Assembly (NCBI RefSeq): GCF_003252755.1
Contig: NZ_QEPT01000001.1
Location: forward strand, 310,001-374,000
Direction of reading: 5' to 3'
Source of the DNA: Haemophilus parainfluenzae
GTDB taxonomy: Bacteria; Pseudomonadota; Gammaproteobacteria; Enterobacterales; Pasteurellaceae
DNA: 64,000 bases
Position 1 is the stretch's first letter, and the number at the start of each line of letters is the position of its first letter. The notes beneath the pieces are model-generated. The model searched no databases and was not told the origin of the DNA. It saw only the letters and a program-made list of their open reading frames with translations. A program made the translations under genes and the position numbers. Shown here one piece after another: positions 1 to 8,285 of this stretch.

Positions 1-1
1 T

Positions 2-2311
2 GATAATGAACGTTTAATGTTAATCAACCAACCTTATGAGAAAGCTAAATTAAATTATGCACAAGTACGTTCAAGATTAAATTTATCTGATGAGGCAATC
101 TTTAAAGGCGTCCGTTATTCCGGTGAAGATAAAAAAGCCATTGAAACCAAAACAACTCTGATGGAAATGAAAACCTATCACCAAATTCGCAAGGTATTAG
201 AAGGTAATAACCTAAAAGCTGAATGGGCTGAATTAAAGGCAAATCCAACATTATTAGATGAAATTGGCACGGCATTTTCATTATATAAAACTGATGAAGA
301 TATCAGTGGTTACTTAGCAGGAAAACTCTCTCAACCTGTATTAGATGTATTATTGGAAAATCTTAGTTTTGATAAATTTATCCAATTATCTCTTAAAGCT
401 TTATATAAACTTCTGCCATTAATGCAACAAGGACTACGCTATGACGAGGCTTGCCGTGAAATTTATGGCGATCATTATGGTAAAAAAACAGAAGAAAACC
501 ATCACTTCTTACCACAGATTCCAGCTGATGAAATCCGTAATCCTGTAGTTTTAAGAACACTCACGCAGGCTCGTAAAGTGATTAATGGTGTAGTGAGACT
601 ATATGGTTCGCCAGCTCGTATTCATATTGAAACAGGACGAGAAGTTGGCAAATCTTACAAAGATCGCCGTGAACTAGAAAAACGTCAGGAAGAAAATCGT
701 AAACAGCGTGAAAACGCAATCAAGGAATTTAAAGAGTACTTCCCTCATTTTGCTGGTGAACCTAAAACCAAAGACATTTTAAAAATGCGACTTTATAAAC
801 AACAAAATGCAAAATGTTTATATTCCGGCAAACCTATCGAATTACACCGTTTATTAGAAAAAGGTTATGTAGAAGTCGATCATGCCTTGCCGTTTTCCCG
901 CACTTGGGATAACAGTTTCAGCAATAAAGTACTGGTGCTTGCTAATGAAAATCAAAACAAAGGCAATTCAACCCCTTTTGAATGGCTTGATGGTAAACAT
1001 AACAGCGAACGCTGGAGAGCTTTCAAAGCATTAATTGAAACCAGTGCATTCCCTTATGCAAAAAAACAACGCATCCTAAGCCAAAAACTTGATGAAAAGG
1101 GCTTTATTGAACGTAACTTAAATGATACACGCTACGTTGCTCGTTTCTTATGTAACTTTATTGCAGATAATATGCACTTAACAGGTGAAGGAAAACGCAA
1201 AGTATTTGCTTCCAATGGGCAAATTACTGCCTTACTTCGTAGTCGTTGGGGATTAGCAAAATCACGTGAAGACAATGATCGCCATCATGCTTTAGATGCT
1301 GTTGTGGTCGCTTGCTCAACTGTCGCCATGCAGCAAAAAATCACACGTTTTGTTCGCTTTGAGGAAGGCAACGTATTTACAGGTGAGAGAAGAGATCGTG
1401 AAACGGGTGAAATTATTCCATTACACTTCCCTGCTCCATGGCAATTTTTCAAGCAAGAAGTTGAAATCCGTATTTTTAGTGATAATCCTAAACTGGAGCT
1501 AGAAAATAGATTGTCAGATCGTCCGCAAGCCAATCATGAATTTGTCCAACCTCTGTTTGTATCTCGAATGCCTACACGCAAAATGACAGGTCAAGGGCAC
1601 ATGGAAACCGTGAAATCAGCGAAACGTCTCAATGAGGGGATAAGCGTGATTAAAATACCACTCACTAAATTAAAATTAAAAGATTTAGAATTGATGGTAA
1701 ATCGTGAGCGTGAAAAAGATCTATATAAATCTTTAAAAGCTCGACTAGAAGCTTTTAATGATGACCCTGCTAAAGCCTTTACTGAATCTTTTGTTAAAAA
1801 TGGCTGGGCTATTGTTAAATCAATACGAGTAGAAAAAGTACAAAAATCTGGCGTATTAGTCCATGCTGGTAATGGAGTAGCAGACAATGCATCTGGCTCT
1901 ATAGTGCGAGTAGATGTTTTTATCAAAGACAGAAAATATTTCCTTGTACCTATTTATACCTGGCAAGTGGCTAAGGGTATTTTACCCAATAGAGCTGTTA
2001 TTGCAGATACTGATGAAAATGAATGGGAAATGATGGATGAGAATTCGACTTTCCAATTTTCATTACATCCAAATGATTTAATTAGAGTTAAAACTAAAAA
2101 AGATGAATTTTGGGGTTATTTTAACGGGCTAAATCGACATACGGGAGGGATAAATATAAGAACCCATGATTTAGAAAAATCAAAAGGTAAACAAGGTATT
2201 TTTGAAGGTATTGGAGTTAAAATTGCCCTTTCCTTTGAAAAATATCAAGTAGATGAACTTGGGAAAAATATTCGTTTATGTAAACCAAGTAAACGCCAAC
2301 CTGTTCGTTAA
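2..2311 (+). CDS. cas9: CRISPR-associated endonuclease Cas9, type II-C (5' end outside window)
   Basis: RNA-guided DNA endonuclease, cut by the left window edge. The frame is open from base 2, giving 769 visible residues; type II-C Cas9s are about 1050-1080 residues, so roughly the first 285 (RuvC-I, bridge helix, start of REC) are missing. Counting from the first in-frame ATG at 17, RuvC-II lies near residues 200-212 ([10 protein letters not shown], Glu about 205), the HNH core near 285-315 ([14 protein letters not shown], His about 289, with the NKVLVL...NQNKGN tail) and RuvC-III near 419-430 ([10 protein letters not shown]). The remaining ~320 residues are the wedge and PAM-interacting part. 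All visible catalytic motifs are intact. cas1 follows after 55 bp. The motif wording is that of the Neisseria/Haemophilus II-C group. PAM preference cannot be read from sequence. Confidence 0.97.
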   Translation, partial: DNERLMLINQPYEKAKLNYAQVRSRLNLSDEAIFKGVRYSGEDKKAIETKTTLMEMKTYHQIRKVLEGNNLKAEWAELKANPTLLDEIGTAFSLYKTDEDISGYLAGKLSQPVLDVLLENLSFDKFIQLSLKALYKLLPLMQQGLRYDEACREIYGDHYGKKTEENHHFLPQIPADEIRNPVVLRTLTQARKVINGVVRLYGSPARIHIETGREVGKSYKDRRELEKRQEENRKQRENAIKEFKEYFPHFAGEPKTKDILKMRLYKQQNAKCLYSGKPIELHRLLEKGYVEVDHALPFSRTWDNSFSNKVLVLANENQNKGNSTPFEWLDGKHNSERWRAFKALIETSAFPYAKKQRILSQKLDEKGFIERNLNDTRYVARFLCNFIADNMHLTGEGKRKVFASNGQITALLRSRWGLAKSREDNDRHHALDAVVVACSTVAMQQKITRFVRFEEGNVFTGERRDRETGEIIPLHFPAPWQFFKQEVEIRIFSDNPKLELENRLSDRPQANHEFVQPLFVSRMPTRKMTGQGHMETVKSAKRLNEGISVIKIPLTKLKLKDLELMVNREREKDLYKSLKARLEAFNDDPAKAFTESFVKNGWAIVKSIRVEKVQKSGVLVHAGNGVADNASGSIVRVDVFIKDRKYFLVPIYTWQVAKGILPNRAVIADTDENEWEMMDENSTFQFSLHPNDLIRVKTKKDEFWGYFNGLNRHTGGINIRTHDLEKSKGKQGIFEGIGVKIALSFEKYQVDELGKNIRLCKPSKRQPVR

Positions 2312-2366
2312 TCTCAATTCAATCCTCATGCGCATTACGTATGGGGATTTTTTGTAAGGATACATT

Positions 2367-3284
2367 ATGACATGGAGAAGTCTTCTTATTAGTAAAGGGG
2401 GAAAACTCTCTTTGCATCAGCAACAAATGCTGATTCAACAAGAAGGGAATGAATTTAGTGTCCCTTTAGAAGATATTGCTATTGTTGTTGTGGAAAGCCG
2501 AGAAACAGTGATTACCCTTCCATTGCTCTCGGCATTCGGTTTATACGGGATTACTTTATTGAGCTGTGATGAACAATTTTTACCTTGTGGTCAATGGCTC
2601 CCTTTTAATCAATATTATCGACAATTAAAAACCCTTAAATTACAACTAGAAACGAGCTTGCCACTGAAAAAACAACTTTGGCAACGTATTGTGCAACAAA
2701 AAATTCGTAATCAAGCAAAAGTCTTATCACTCTGTCATCATCAAGAAAAATCAGAACGGTTACTCCAACTCGCTAATTTAGTGAAATCAGGTGATAAAGA
2801 TAATCTTGAGGCACAAAGTGCGGTCATTTATTTCTCTGGATTATTCGGCGCTCATTTCAGACGAAAAGAAGAAGACAATGCGATTAATATACATCTGAAC
2901 TATGCTTATACCGTTATACGTTCAGCTGTGGCAAGAAGCCTTGTGCTTTATGGTTGGTTACCACAATTAGGCTTATTTCATCATAGCGAACTTAATGCCT
3001 TTAATTTAGCGGATGATTTTATTGAACCGTTTCGTCCTCTTGTTGATTTGCTGGTATGGAACTTGCTCGAAAAAGGATTACTCTCCCAAAATCTCAGTCC
3101 TCTATCAAAACAGCAATTAATCAAAATCCTGCATCATCAACTGCGCTTTAACCAGGAAAAAGTGAGTGTTTTGACTGCTATTGATAAAACCATTGCCTCT
3201 TTACAAATTGCACTTATTCAAAAAAATGCAACATTATTGCAGTTACCAGAGATCGATGCACTACAGGAATACCAATATGAGTGA
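2367..3284 (+). CDS. cas1: CRISPR integrase Cas1, type II
   Basis: Metal-dependent integrase that inserts new spacers as a complex with Cas2. The product has 305 residues, the usual length of type II Cas1. It begins [16 protein letters not shown] with the N-terminal beta-rich domain, and the alpha-helical catalytic domain follows with the Glu of [15 protein letters not shown] (about residue 149) and the [20 protein letters not shown] segment that supplies the catalytic His and Asp. An AAGGAT ribosome site precedes the ATG. It overlaps cas2 by 8 bases, so the two are translationally coupled. A perfect uptake word AAGTGCGGT lies inside it at 2816-2824. Confidence 0.97.
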   Translation: MTWRSLLISKGGKLSLHQQQMLIQQEGNEFSVPLEDIAIVVVESRETVITLPLLSAFGLYGITLLSCDEQFLPCGQWLPFNQYYRQLKTLKLQLETSLPLKKQLWQRIVQQKIRNQAKVLSLCHHQEKSERLLQLANLVKSGDKDNLEAQSAVIYFSGLFGAHFRRKEEDNAINIHLNYAYTVIRSAVARSLVLYGWLPQLGLFHHSELNAFNLADDFIEPFRPLVDLLVWNLLEKGLLSQNLSPLSKQQLIKILHHQLRFNQEKVSVLTAIDKTIASLQIALIQKNATLLQLPEIDALQEYQYE

Positions 3285-3603
3285 GGAAGTCTTTATGCGT
3301 ATGATCGTTTTATTTGATTTACCGGTTACCACTAAAGCAAAAATGCGGGCAGCAAACCAATTCCGTCAATTTTTACTTAAAGATGGTTATCAAATGTTAC
3401 AACTTTCTATTTATACTCGAATTATTAAAGGGCGAGATGCGTTAGAAAAACATCATAAAAGACTCGTCGCACACTTACCTGAAGAGGGATCAATTCGATG
3501 TTTATCTATTACAGAAAAACAATTTGCGAGCATGGAAATTTTAGTGGGAGAGAAAAAACTGCAAGAAAAAAAGGTCAATTCAAATCAATTACTGCTTTTT
3601 TAA
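3277..3603 (+). CDS. cas2: CRISPR-associated protein Cas2
   Basis: Small ferredoxin-fold partner of Cas1 in spacer integration. The frame is open further upstream, but the family begins near [11 protein letters not shown], so I place the start at the ATG at 3277 ([11 protein letters not shown], 108 residues), inside the last codons of cas1. An ATG at 3295 (102 residues) is the alternative. Visible features are the N-terminal beta strand with Asp (LFDLPV), the conserved [11 protein letters not shown] segment and a C-terminal [10 protein letters not shown] strand. It is the last cas gene, which makes the gene set cas9-cas1-cas2, as in subtype II-C (no csn2 or cas4). Confidence 0.95.
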   Translation: MSEEVFMRMIVLFDLPVTTKAKMRAANQFRQFLLKDGYQMLQLSIYTRIIKGRDALEKHHKRLVAHLPEEGSIRCLSITEKQFASMEILVGEKKLQEKKVNSNQLLLF

Positions 3604-3622
3604 CCGTTTTTTTAGATAAAAC

Positions 3623-3656
3623 AAAAGCCCCTAAACCTTACGGCATGGGGCTTTTT
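3623..3656. terminator. Bidirectional terminator between cas2 and the CRISPR array
   Basis: Stem AAAAGCCCC (3623-3631) pairs with GGGGCTTTT (3647-3655). On the plus strand it is followed by T residues and can end the cas mRNA. On the minus strand the stem is followed by TTTTGTTTT and can end the crRNA precursor running towards cas2. Confidence 0.8.
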
Positions 3657-3665
3657 GCCGTCCCT

Positions 3666-5025
3666 ATTATAGCACTGCGAAATGAAAAAGGGAGCTACAA
3701 CCTTTAGCCACTGATTTACGGTTGGCTGACTATTATAGCACTGCGAAATGAAAAAGGGAGCTACAACCAACGCCATTTACTTCTAACACTGCCGAACATT
3801 ATAGCACTGCGAAATGAAAAAGGGAGCTACAACTTAACGGTGCTAAATAGCCCTCTTTAATCAATTATAGCACTGCGAAATGAAAAAGGGAGCTACAACG
3901 TTAATTCTTCAATAGTTTCAGCACCTTCTATTATAGCACTGCGAAATGAAAAAGGGAGCTACAACTGTTGTCCTCGTATTAAGCAGCTTTAGCGGATTAT
4001 AGCACTGCGAAATGAAAAAGGGAGCTACAACTCAAAAACACAGAGATAGCATATACACTCGATTATAGCACTGCGAAATGAAAAAGGGAGCTACAACTTT
4101 GTGACAAGTCAGTTAGCGATAATTTTTATTATAGCACTGCGAAATGAAAAAGGGAGCTACAACGCCTTTCCATAAAGTTTCTTCAATACCTCAATTATAG
4201 CACTGCGAAATGAAAAAGGGAGCTACAACGTTTTTGTGTGAAATATTAAAATCATTAAAATTATAGCACTGCGAAATGAAAAAGGGAGCTACAACAAATT
4301 GGCAAGGCAACCAATTCCATTTGGAATTATAGCACTGCGAAATGAAAAAGGGAGCTACAACACTGGAGGAATGAAGTTTAATATCTATGTTATTATAGCA
4401 CTGCGAAATGAAAAAGGGAGCTACAACTTACAAAATGATTTGCCTAATCCAGGTGACATTATAGCACTGCGAAATGAAAAAGGGAGCTACAACGAACGCG
4501 TAGAGGCTAACGATTCAATTTCCATTATAGCACTGCGAAATGAAAAAGGGAGCTACAACAATCACTAAATTTTCACCATCAATTTTTAAATTATAGCACT
4601 GCGAAATGAAAAAGGGAGCTACAACTAATCCACATTGCGTAAGCATAAACAAGTTATTATAGCACTGCGAAATGAAAAAGGGAGCTACAACAAGCAAGTA
4701 CTGAAATTCAAGGGAAAGGGCATTATAGCACTGCGAAATGAAAAAGGGAGCTACAACCAAGCCTCCAACCAATACTGAGCAACACGTATTATAGCACTGC
4801 GAAATGAAAAAGGGAGCTACAACGCAATACCGTATCTCTTAGCCACGCACCCCATTATAGCACTGCGAAATGAAAAAGGGAGCTACAACTTCCAGCAATA
4901 TAATGCTCGTTGGCAATCAATTATAGCACTGCGAAATGAAAAAGGGAGCTACAACGCTGTATAGCGTGGACTTGGTTAGAGATGAATTATAGCACTGCGA
5001 AATGAAAAAAGATGTTATTACAATA
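3666..5025 (-). CRISPR. Type II-C CRISPR array, 20 spacers
   Basis: Twenty perfect 36-bp repeats start at 3666 and recur every 66 bp up to 4920. A degenerate 21st copy starts at 4986. All 20 spacers are exactly 30 bp and none is duplicated. On the plus strand the repeat starts ATTATAGCACTGCG and ends GGGAGCTACAAC. Read on the minus strand it starts GTTGTAGCTCCC and ends GTGCTATAAT, which is the Neisseria meningitidis II-C repeat with only a few changes. The crRNA sense is therefore taken as minus, towards cas2. The terminal copy matches for its first 24 bases, then diverges, which usually marks the oldest end of an array. I could not assign spacer targets. Confidence 0.98.
3732..3740 (-). promoter_or_regulatory. 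Extended -10 promoter inside each CRISPR repeat (example from repeat 2)
   Basis: On the minus strand every repeat ends TGCTATAAT, an extended -10 (TGn) joined to a perfect TATAAT. In N. meningitidis II-C arrays the matching TGCTACAAT is known to start crRNA transcription within each repeat, so each crRNA is born separately without RNase III needing to act. The same arrangement recurs in all 20 intact repeats and in the degenerate one. Transcripts would begin about 6-7 bases into the neighbouring spacer. Confidence 0.8.
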
Positions 5026-5038
5026 CAGTATAAGTTTA

Positions 5039-5314
5039 CTATTTAATAATAATGTATTTAACTTCATTCTCTTCTTGCATTTTTTTCTGATGCTCTTTCT
5101 CCCATTTTTTATATAAAAAATGGATTAATATCCTAAATAAGATAAGAAAGACGAGGCAAGTAAAGGCAATACCTAAAAGTACGTTCCATATTACACCATT
5201 AATAACGCCAATCAGTACAAAAACCATTAAAAGTGGAAATAGAAAAAACACATTAAACATGGCAATAAACTCTCTGCCTAAAAAGCGAATAAGAGCAACT
5301 TCATCTTTAAACAT
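5039..5314 (-). CDS. Small two-helix membrane protein, function unknown
   Basis: A 91-residue protein that I do not recognise. It has two strongly hydrophobic stretches, at about residues 18-39 (MFNVFFLFPLLMVFVLIGVI) and 44-66, then a highly charged, lysine- and glutamate-rich tail. This predicts an inner-membrane hairpin with a cytoplasmic tail. A strong TAAGGAGGAA ribosome site precedes the ATG, which supports it as a real gene. It lies 28 bp after ribE on the same strand and ends 13 bp before the first CRISPR repeat. I see no terminator between them, so its transcript may run into the array. A general small envelope protein is as likely as any CRISPR-linked role. Confidence 0.75.
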   Translation of the reverse strand: MFKDEVALIRFLGREFIAMFNVFFLFPLLMVFVLIGVINGVIWNVLLGIAFTCLVFLILFRILIHFLYKKWEKEHQKKMQEENEVKYIIIK

Positions 5315-5342
5315 ATTTCCTCCTTATGGTAATCTTAATTAA

Positions 5343-5957
5343 CTATATCCCTCTTGCTTTTAAATAATTCTCCACTGTATCCACAATCGCTTGAGTTTGT
5401 GGATCAATTTCAATATTTACTAAATCGCCAATTTGGCGTTTGCCGATTAGAGTTCTATGTAAGGTTTCAGGAATTAAATTCACGCAGAATTCATCACCGT
5501 TCACTTCACCAATAGTAAGGCTGATGCCGTCAATCGCGATAAATCCTTTAGTCAGGATATATTTCATCACCTCTTTATTGGGTAATTTAAACCAAACCTG
5601 ACGATTGTTTTCGCTTTCGATAATTTGTGAAACACTTGCGGTACAATAAACGTGGCCGGATAAAATATGTCCGCCAATTTCGGCGCCCATTTGCATCGCG
5701 CGTTCGATATTCACAAAATCCCCTGCTTTTAAGCTACCGAGATTGGTGATGCGCAAGGTTTCCTGCATTAAATCAAAGCTCACAAGATCATCGTGAATTT
5801 CAGTCACTGTTAAGCACACGCCGTTATTCGCCACTGATGCACCGATTTCTAAGCCTTTTCGCATTTCAGCTGGTAATTTTACGATCTGTGTTCTAAAATT
5901 ATCGCTATCTTTAATTGCATGAATTTGGGCGATGCCCTGTACAATACCTGTAAACAT
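5343..5957 (-). CDS. ribE: Riboflavin synthase, alpha subunit
   Basis: Converts two molecules of 6,7-dimethyl-8-ribityllumazine into riboflavin and the pyrimidinedione precursor, the last step of riboflavin synthesis, in the cytoplasm. The product is 204 residues from [11 protein letters not shown], the usual start and length. The frame is open for 45 more codons, but those have no family match and overlap the divergent promoter region. AAGGAAT lies before the chosen ATG. The two homologous lumazine-binding domains are visible: residues 1-95 ([29 protein letters not shown]) and 96-204 ([25 protein letters not shown]). It is divergent from hmrM, the order I know from H. influenzae. Confidence 0.96.
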   Translation of the reverse strand: MFTGIVQGIAQIHAIKDSDNFRTQIVKLPAEMRKGLEIGASVANNGVCLTVTEIHDDLVSFDLMQETLRITNLGSLKAGDFVNIERAMQMGAEIGGHILSGHVYCTASVSQIIESENNRQVWFKLPNKEVMKYILTKGFIAIDGISLTIGEVNGDEFCVNLIPETLHRTLIGKRQIGDLVNIEIDPQTQAIVDTVENYLKARGI

Positions 5958-6002
5958 TATTATTCCTTCATTAAAAATTTTTCCAATATTATAGCAAAAT
6001 TT

Positions 6003-7400
6003 ATGAATTCTCGTCTTTTTTCTCAATACCGTATTGATATTCAAAAACTTATCCGAATTGCGACACCTATCGGGCTTGCCCAATTGGCTCAAACTGGCAT
6101 GGGTACCGTGGATGTGATTATGGCGGGGCGTGTGAGCTCGGCTGATGTAGGCGGTGTCGGTATTGGTGCCTCCATTTGGCTACCTTTGGTACTTTTCGGG
6201 CAAGGATTATTACTCGCCTTGCCACCAACAATTTCCTATTTAAATGGTTCAGGACAACGTCATCGCATAGCTCACCAAGTGAGACAAGGTCTTTGGATTT
6301 CATTTTTAGTGATGATTCCCCTTGCACTCATCATCTATCATAATGATTTCATATTACAGTTTATGAATATGGATGCCCACATGGCTGATGTGACGATGAA
6401 TTATTTGCGTGCAATGGTGTCGGGCTTACCTGCCTATTTATTGCTGATTAATTTCCGCTGTTTGAATGATGGCATTGCCAAAACAAAACCCGCCATGGTG
6501 ATTACCTTCATGGGGTTAATGCTGAATATTCCGCTGAATTATATGTTTATTTACGGCAAATTTGGTGCACCTGCATTGGGCGGTGTCGGTTGTGGTGTGG
6601 CAACGGCTATTGTCAACTGGGCGATGGCAATTTTGATGATTACCTATTCGGCCAAAAACTATAATGAACGTAGTTTGAAAGTCTTTGAAAAGATTATTGA
6701 AAAGCCTGATATCAAAACACTGAAAAAATTGACCGCACTTGGTTTACCTATTGCCATTGCGCTGTGCAGTAAAGTCTCACTCTTTGCGCTAAGTAGTTTA
6801 TTACTTTCACCATTAGGTGCGGATGTGGTCGCTAGCCACCAAATTGCGTTAAACACCAGTGCCGTAGCCTTTATGTTCCCAATGTCTATTGCGATGGCTG
6901 CAACCATTTTAGTGGCGCAAGAGCTCGGTAATCATGCACCTCAAAAAGCCAAAATCATGGCTCACGCCGCTATTATTCTTGGCTTGATTGCGGCAAGTGT
7001 ATTAGCGTTGGTGATTTGGGTATTTAGTGCAGAGATTGCCGCATTAATTGTTGGCGATAATGCCACCGTTATTGCTCTTTCAGGCAGCTTATTAGCGATG
7101 GCGGCGATTTATCAATTTTCAGATTCAGTGCAAGTCGTTGTGAGCGGTATTTTACGTGGCTATAAAGATACTAAAATTATTCTCTACATCACATTACTTG
7201 CCTATTGGGGCGTGGGTATCCCAGTTGGTTATGTTCTTTCCCGTACGGATTGGATCGTACCAAGCATCGGCGCAAAAGGTTTCTGGGTAGCATTTATCAT
7301 TGCCTTAACCATTGCTGCTGCTTTACTCTTTATGCGTATGCGAAAAATCCAATCACAACCTGATGAAGCCATTATTCAACAGTTAGAAAGATTGAAGTAG
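6003..7400 (+). CDS. hmrM: MATE-family multidrug efflux pump (HmrM/NorM)
   Basis: Inner-membrane antiporter that exports cationic drugs and dyes using a sodium or proton gradient. The start at 6003 gives 465 residues and twelve predicted helices, the standard MATE size. The longer open frame from 5919 would overlap ribE and is rejected. Family signatures are seen at [24 protein letters not shown] (about 19-42, given here as the first helix) and in the second half [22 protein letters not shown] (about 279-300). The ribosome site is weak; an AT-rich TATTATAG just upstream may be the -10. Only 45 bp separate it from divergent ribE. Confidence 0.93.
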   Translation: MNSRLFSQYRIDIQKLIRIATPIGLAQLAQTGMGTVDVIMAGRVSSADVGGVGIGASIWLPLVLFGQGLLLALPPTISYLNGSGQRHRIAHQVRQGLWISFLVMIPLALIIYHNDFILQFMNMDAHMADVTMNYLRAMVSGLPAYLLLINFRCLNDGIAKTKPAMVITFMGLMLNIPLNYMFIYGKFGAPALGGVGCGVATAIVNWAMAILMITYSAKNYNERSLKVFEKIIEKPDIKTLKKLTALGLPIAIALCSKVSLFALSSLLLSPLGADVVASHQIALNTSAVAFMFPMSIAMAATILVAQELGNHAPQKAKIMAHAAIILGLIAASVLALVIWVFSAEIAALIVGDNATVIALSGSLLAMAAIYQFSDSVQVVVSGILRGYKDTKIILYITLLAYWGVGIPVGYVLSRTDWIVPSIGAKGFWVAFIIALTIAAALLFMRMRKIQSQPDEAIIQQLERLK

Positions 7401-7408
7401 TTAAAGTG

Positions 7409-7438
7409 AAAAGTGCGGTCAAATTTGACCGCACTTTT
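7409..7438. terminator. Terminator formed by an inverted pair of uptake words
   Basis: A perfect 30-bp palindrome made of AAAAGTGCGGTCAAA and its complement, followed by T residues. It ends hmrM on the plus strand and touches the stop codon of the converging glycosyltransferase gene. Confidence 0.85.
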
Positions 7439-8262
7439 TACTCTTTAGCCCAAGGCCGTTCATTACCATACATTTCAATATTCTTTTGACACAATATCTT
7501 CAATATTTCTGAAGAAAGCTCATTATTATATTGGTCAGATAACAATAATTCTGGAAATAAGCCTCTTACATTAATGAACTTATCAAAATCAACTACATAA
7601 TGTACCGTATATTTTCCCGTAGTTTGTCCTTTTAATCCTAAATCTTTCAGCTTTTTGTAGACAACACGATCATTCTCTAATCCTGAATACCAACTTTGAG
7701 CGACCATTAAAGCGATATTTTTAGGCAATGCGTAACAATTGGTATCAATATGATGTCCTAATATATCAAGATCATATTCTAATGTTTTTTGATGTTCGCC
7801 CAAGTTAATAGATAACTGAACACTTCCTCTCGGTCTCCAATTTCCTAATGATTGAAAATCATCTCGACAGATAAATACTCCATCTGACAAATAGAAAGAT
7901 CTTAATGAATATACAAAATCTGCTCCAGTGTTTAATTCATCGACAATTGTCTCGACATGATTTTTAGTAATTCGATTGTCATCATCCAAATAGCAAATTA
8001 TATCTTCAGATACTAAAAATGGTGCAATAGCATTGATAGAACTATTAAGCATTAAATTCTTACCTGTATTCATTGGTAAGTAAATTGGGATAACATTAGG
8101 ATATTTATCTAAAATTGCTTTCGCTTTATGCCAAAATATCTCACCATCGACAAAAACATAATGCTTACAAGAATACGACTGATTTTGAACACTTAGTATC
8201 GTTTGTTCTAGCTCAGCTCGTCCAATAGTTGAAGTTATTATAGCTACACTTGGCTGAGTCAT
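7438..8262 (-). CDS. Family 2 glycosyltransferase
   Basis: A 274-residue GT-A fold glycosyltransferase. The nucleotide-sugar binding start (VAIITSTIGRAELEQTILSV), the conserved VFVDGE strand and the metal-binding DDDN motif (ICYLDDDNRITKNH, about residues 91-95) are all present. The donor and acceptor cannot be inferred; glycan or lipo-oligosaccharide decoration is the usual role in this family. The start codon has no clear ribosome site, and the gene begins 23 bp after the rng stop, so it probably depends on transcription through rng. It has no membrane helix. Confidence 0.85.
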   Translation of the reverse strand: MTQPSVAIITSTIGRAELEQTILSVQNQSYSCKHYVFVDGEIFWHKAKAILDKYPNVIPIYLPMNTGKNLMLNSSINAIAPFLVSEDIICYLDDDNRITKNHVETIVDELNTGADFVYSLRSFYLSDGVFICRDDFQSLGNWRPRGSVQLSINLGEHQKTLEYDLDILGHHIDTNCYALPKNIALMVAQSWYSGLENDRVVYKKLKDLGLKGQTTGKYTVHYVVDFDKFINVRGLFPELLLSDQYNNELSSEILKILCQKNIEMYGNERPWAKE

Positions 8263-8285
8263 AATTCTAAAACCATATAATCACG

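Noticed and set aside
3498-3707. 69-codon frame running from cas2 into the first repeat
   Set aside because: It overlaps cas2 in another frame, spans the terminator and enters the array; it has no family resemblance.
4299-4772. Open frames on both strands inside the CRISPR array with repeated IIALRNEKGSYN or VVAPFFISQCYN blocks
   Set aside because: They are translations of the repeats, kept open because the 66-bp unit is a multiple of three.
4986-5025. tracrRNA gene at the far end of the array
   Set aside because: The anti-repeat-like sequence lacks the downstream hairpins and terminator, and the next gene converges within 15 bp; kept as a degenerate repeat only.
5958-6092. Longer riboflavin synthase start
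   Set aside because: The added 45 codons do not fit the family, overlap hmrM, and a good ribosome site precedes the shorter start.
6118-6327. Short antisense frames within hmrM, rng, aas, dnaX, mscK and others
   Set aside because: All are shadows of the real genes, without ribosome sites or family features.
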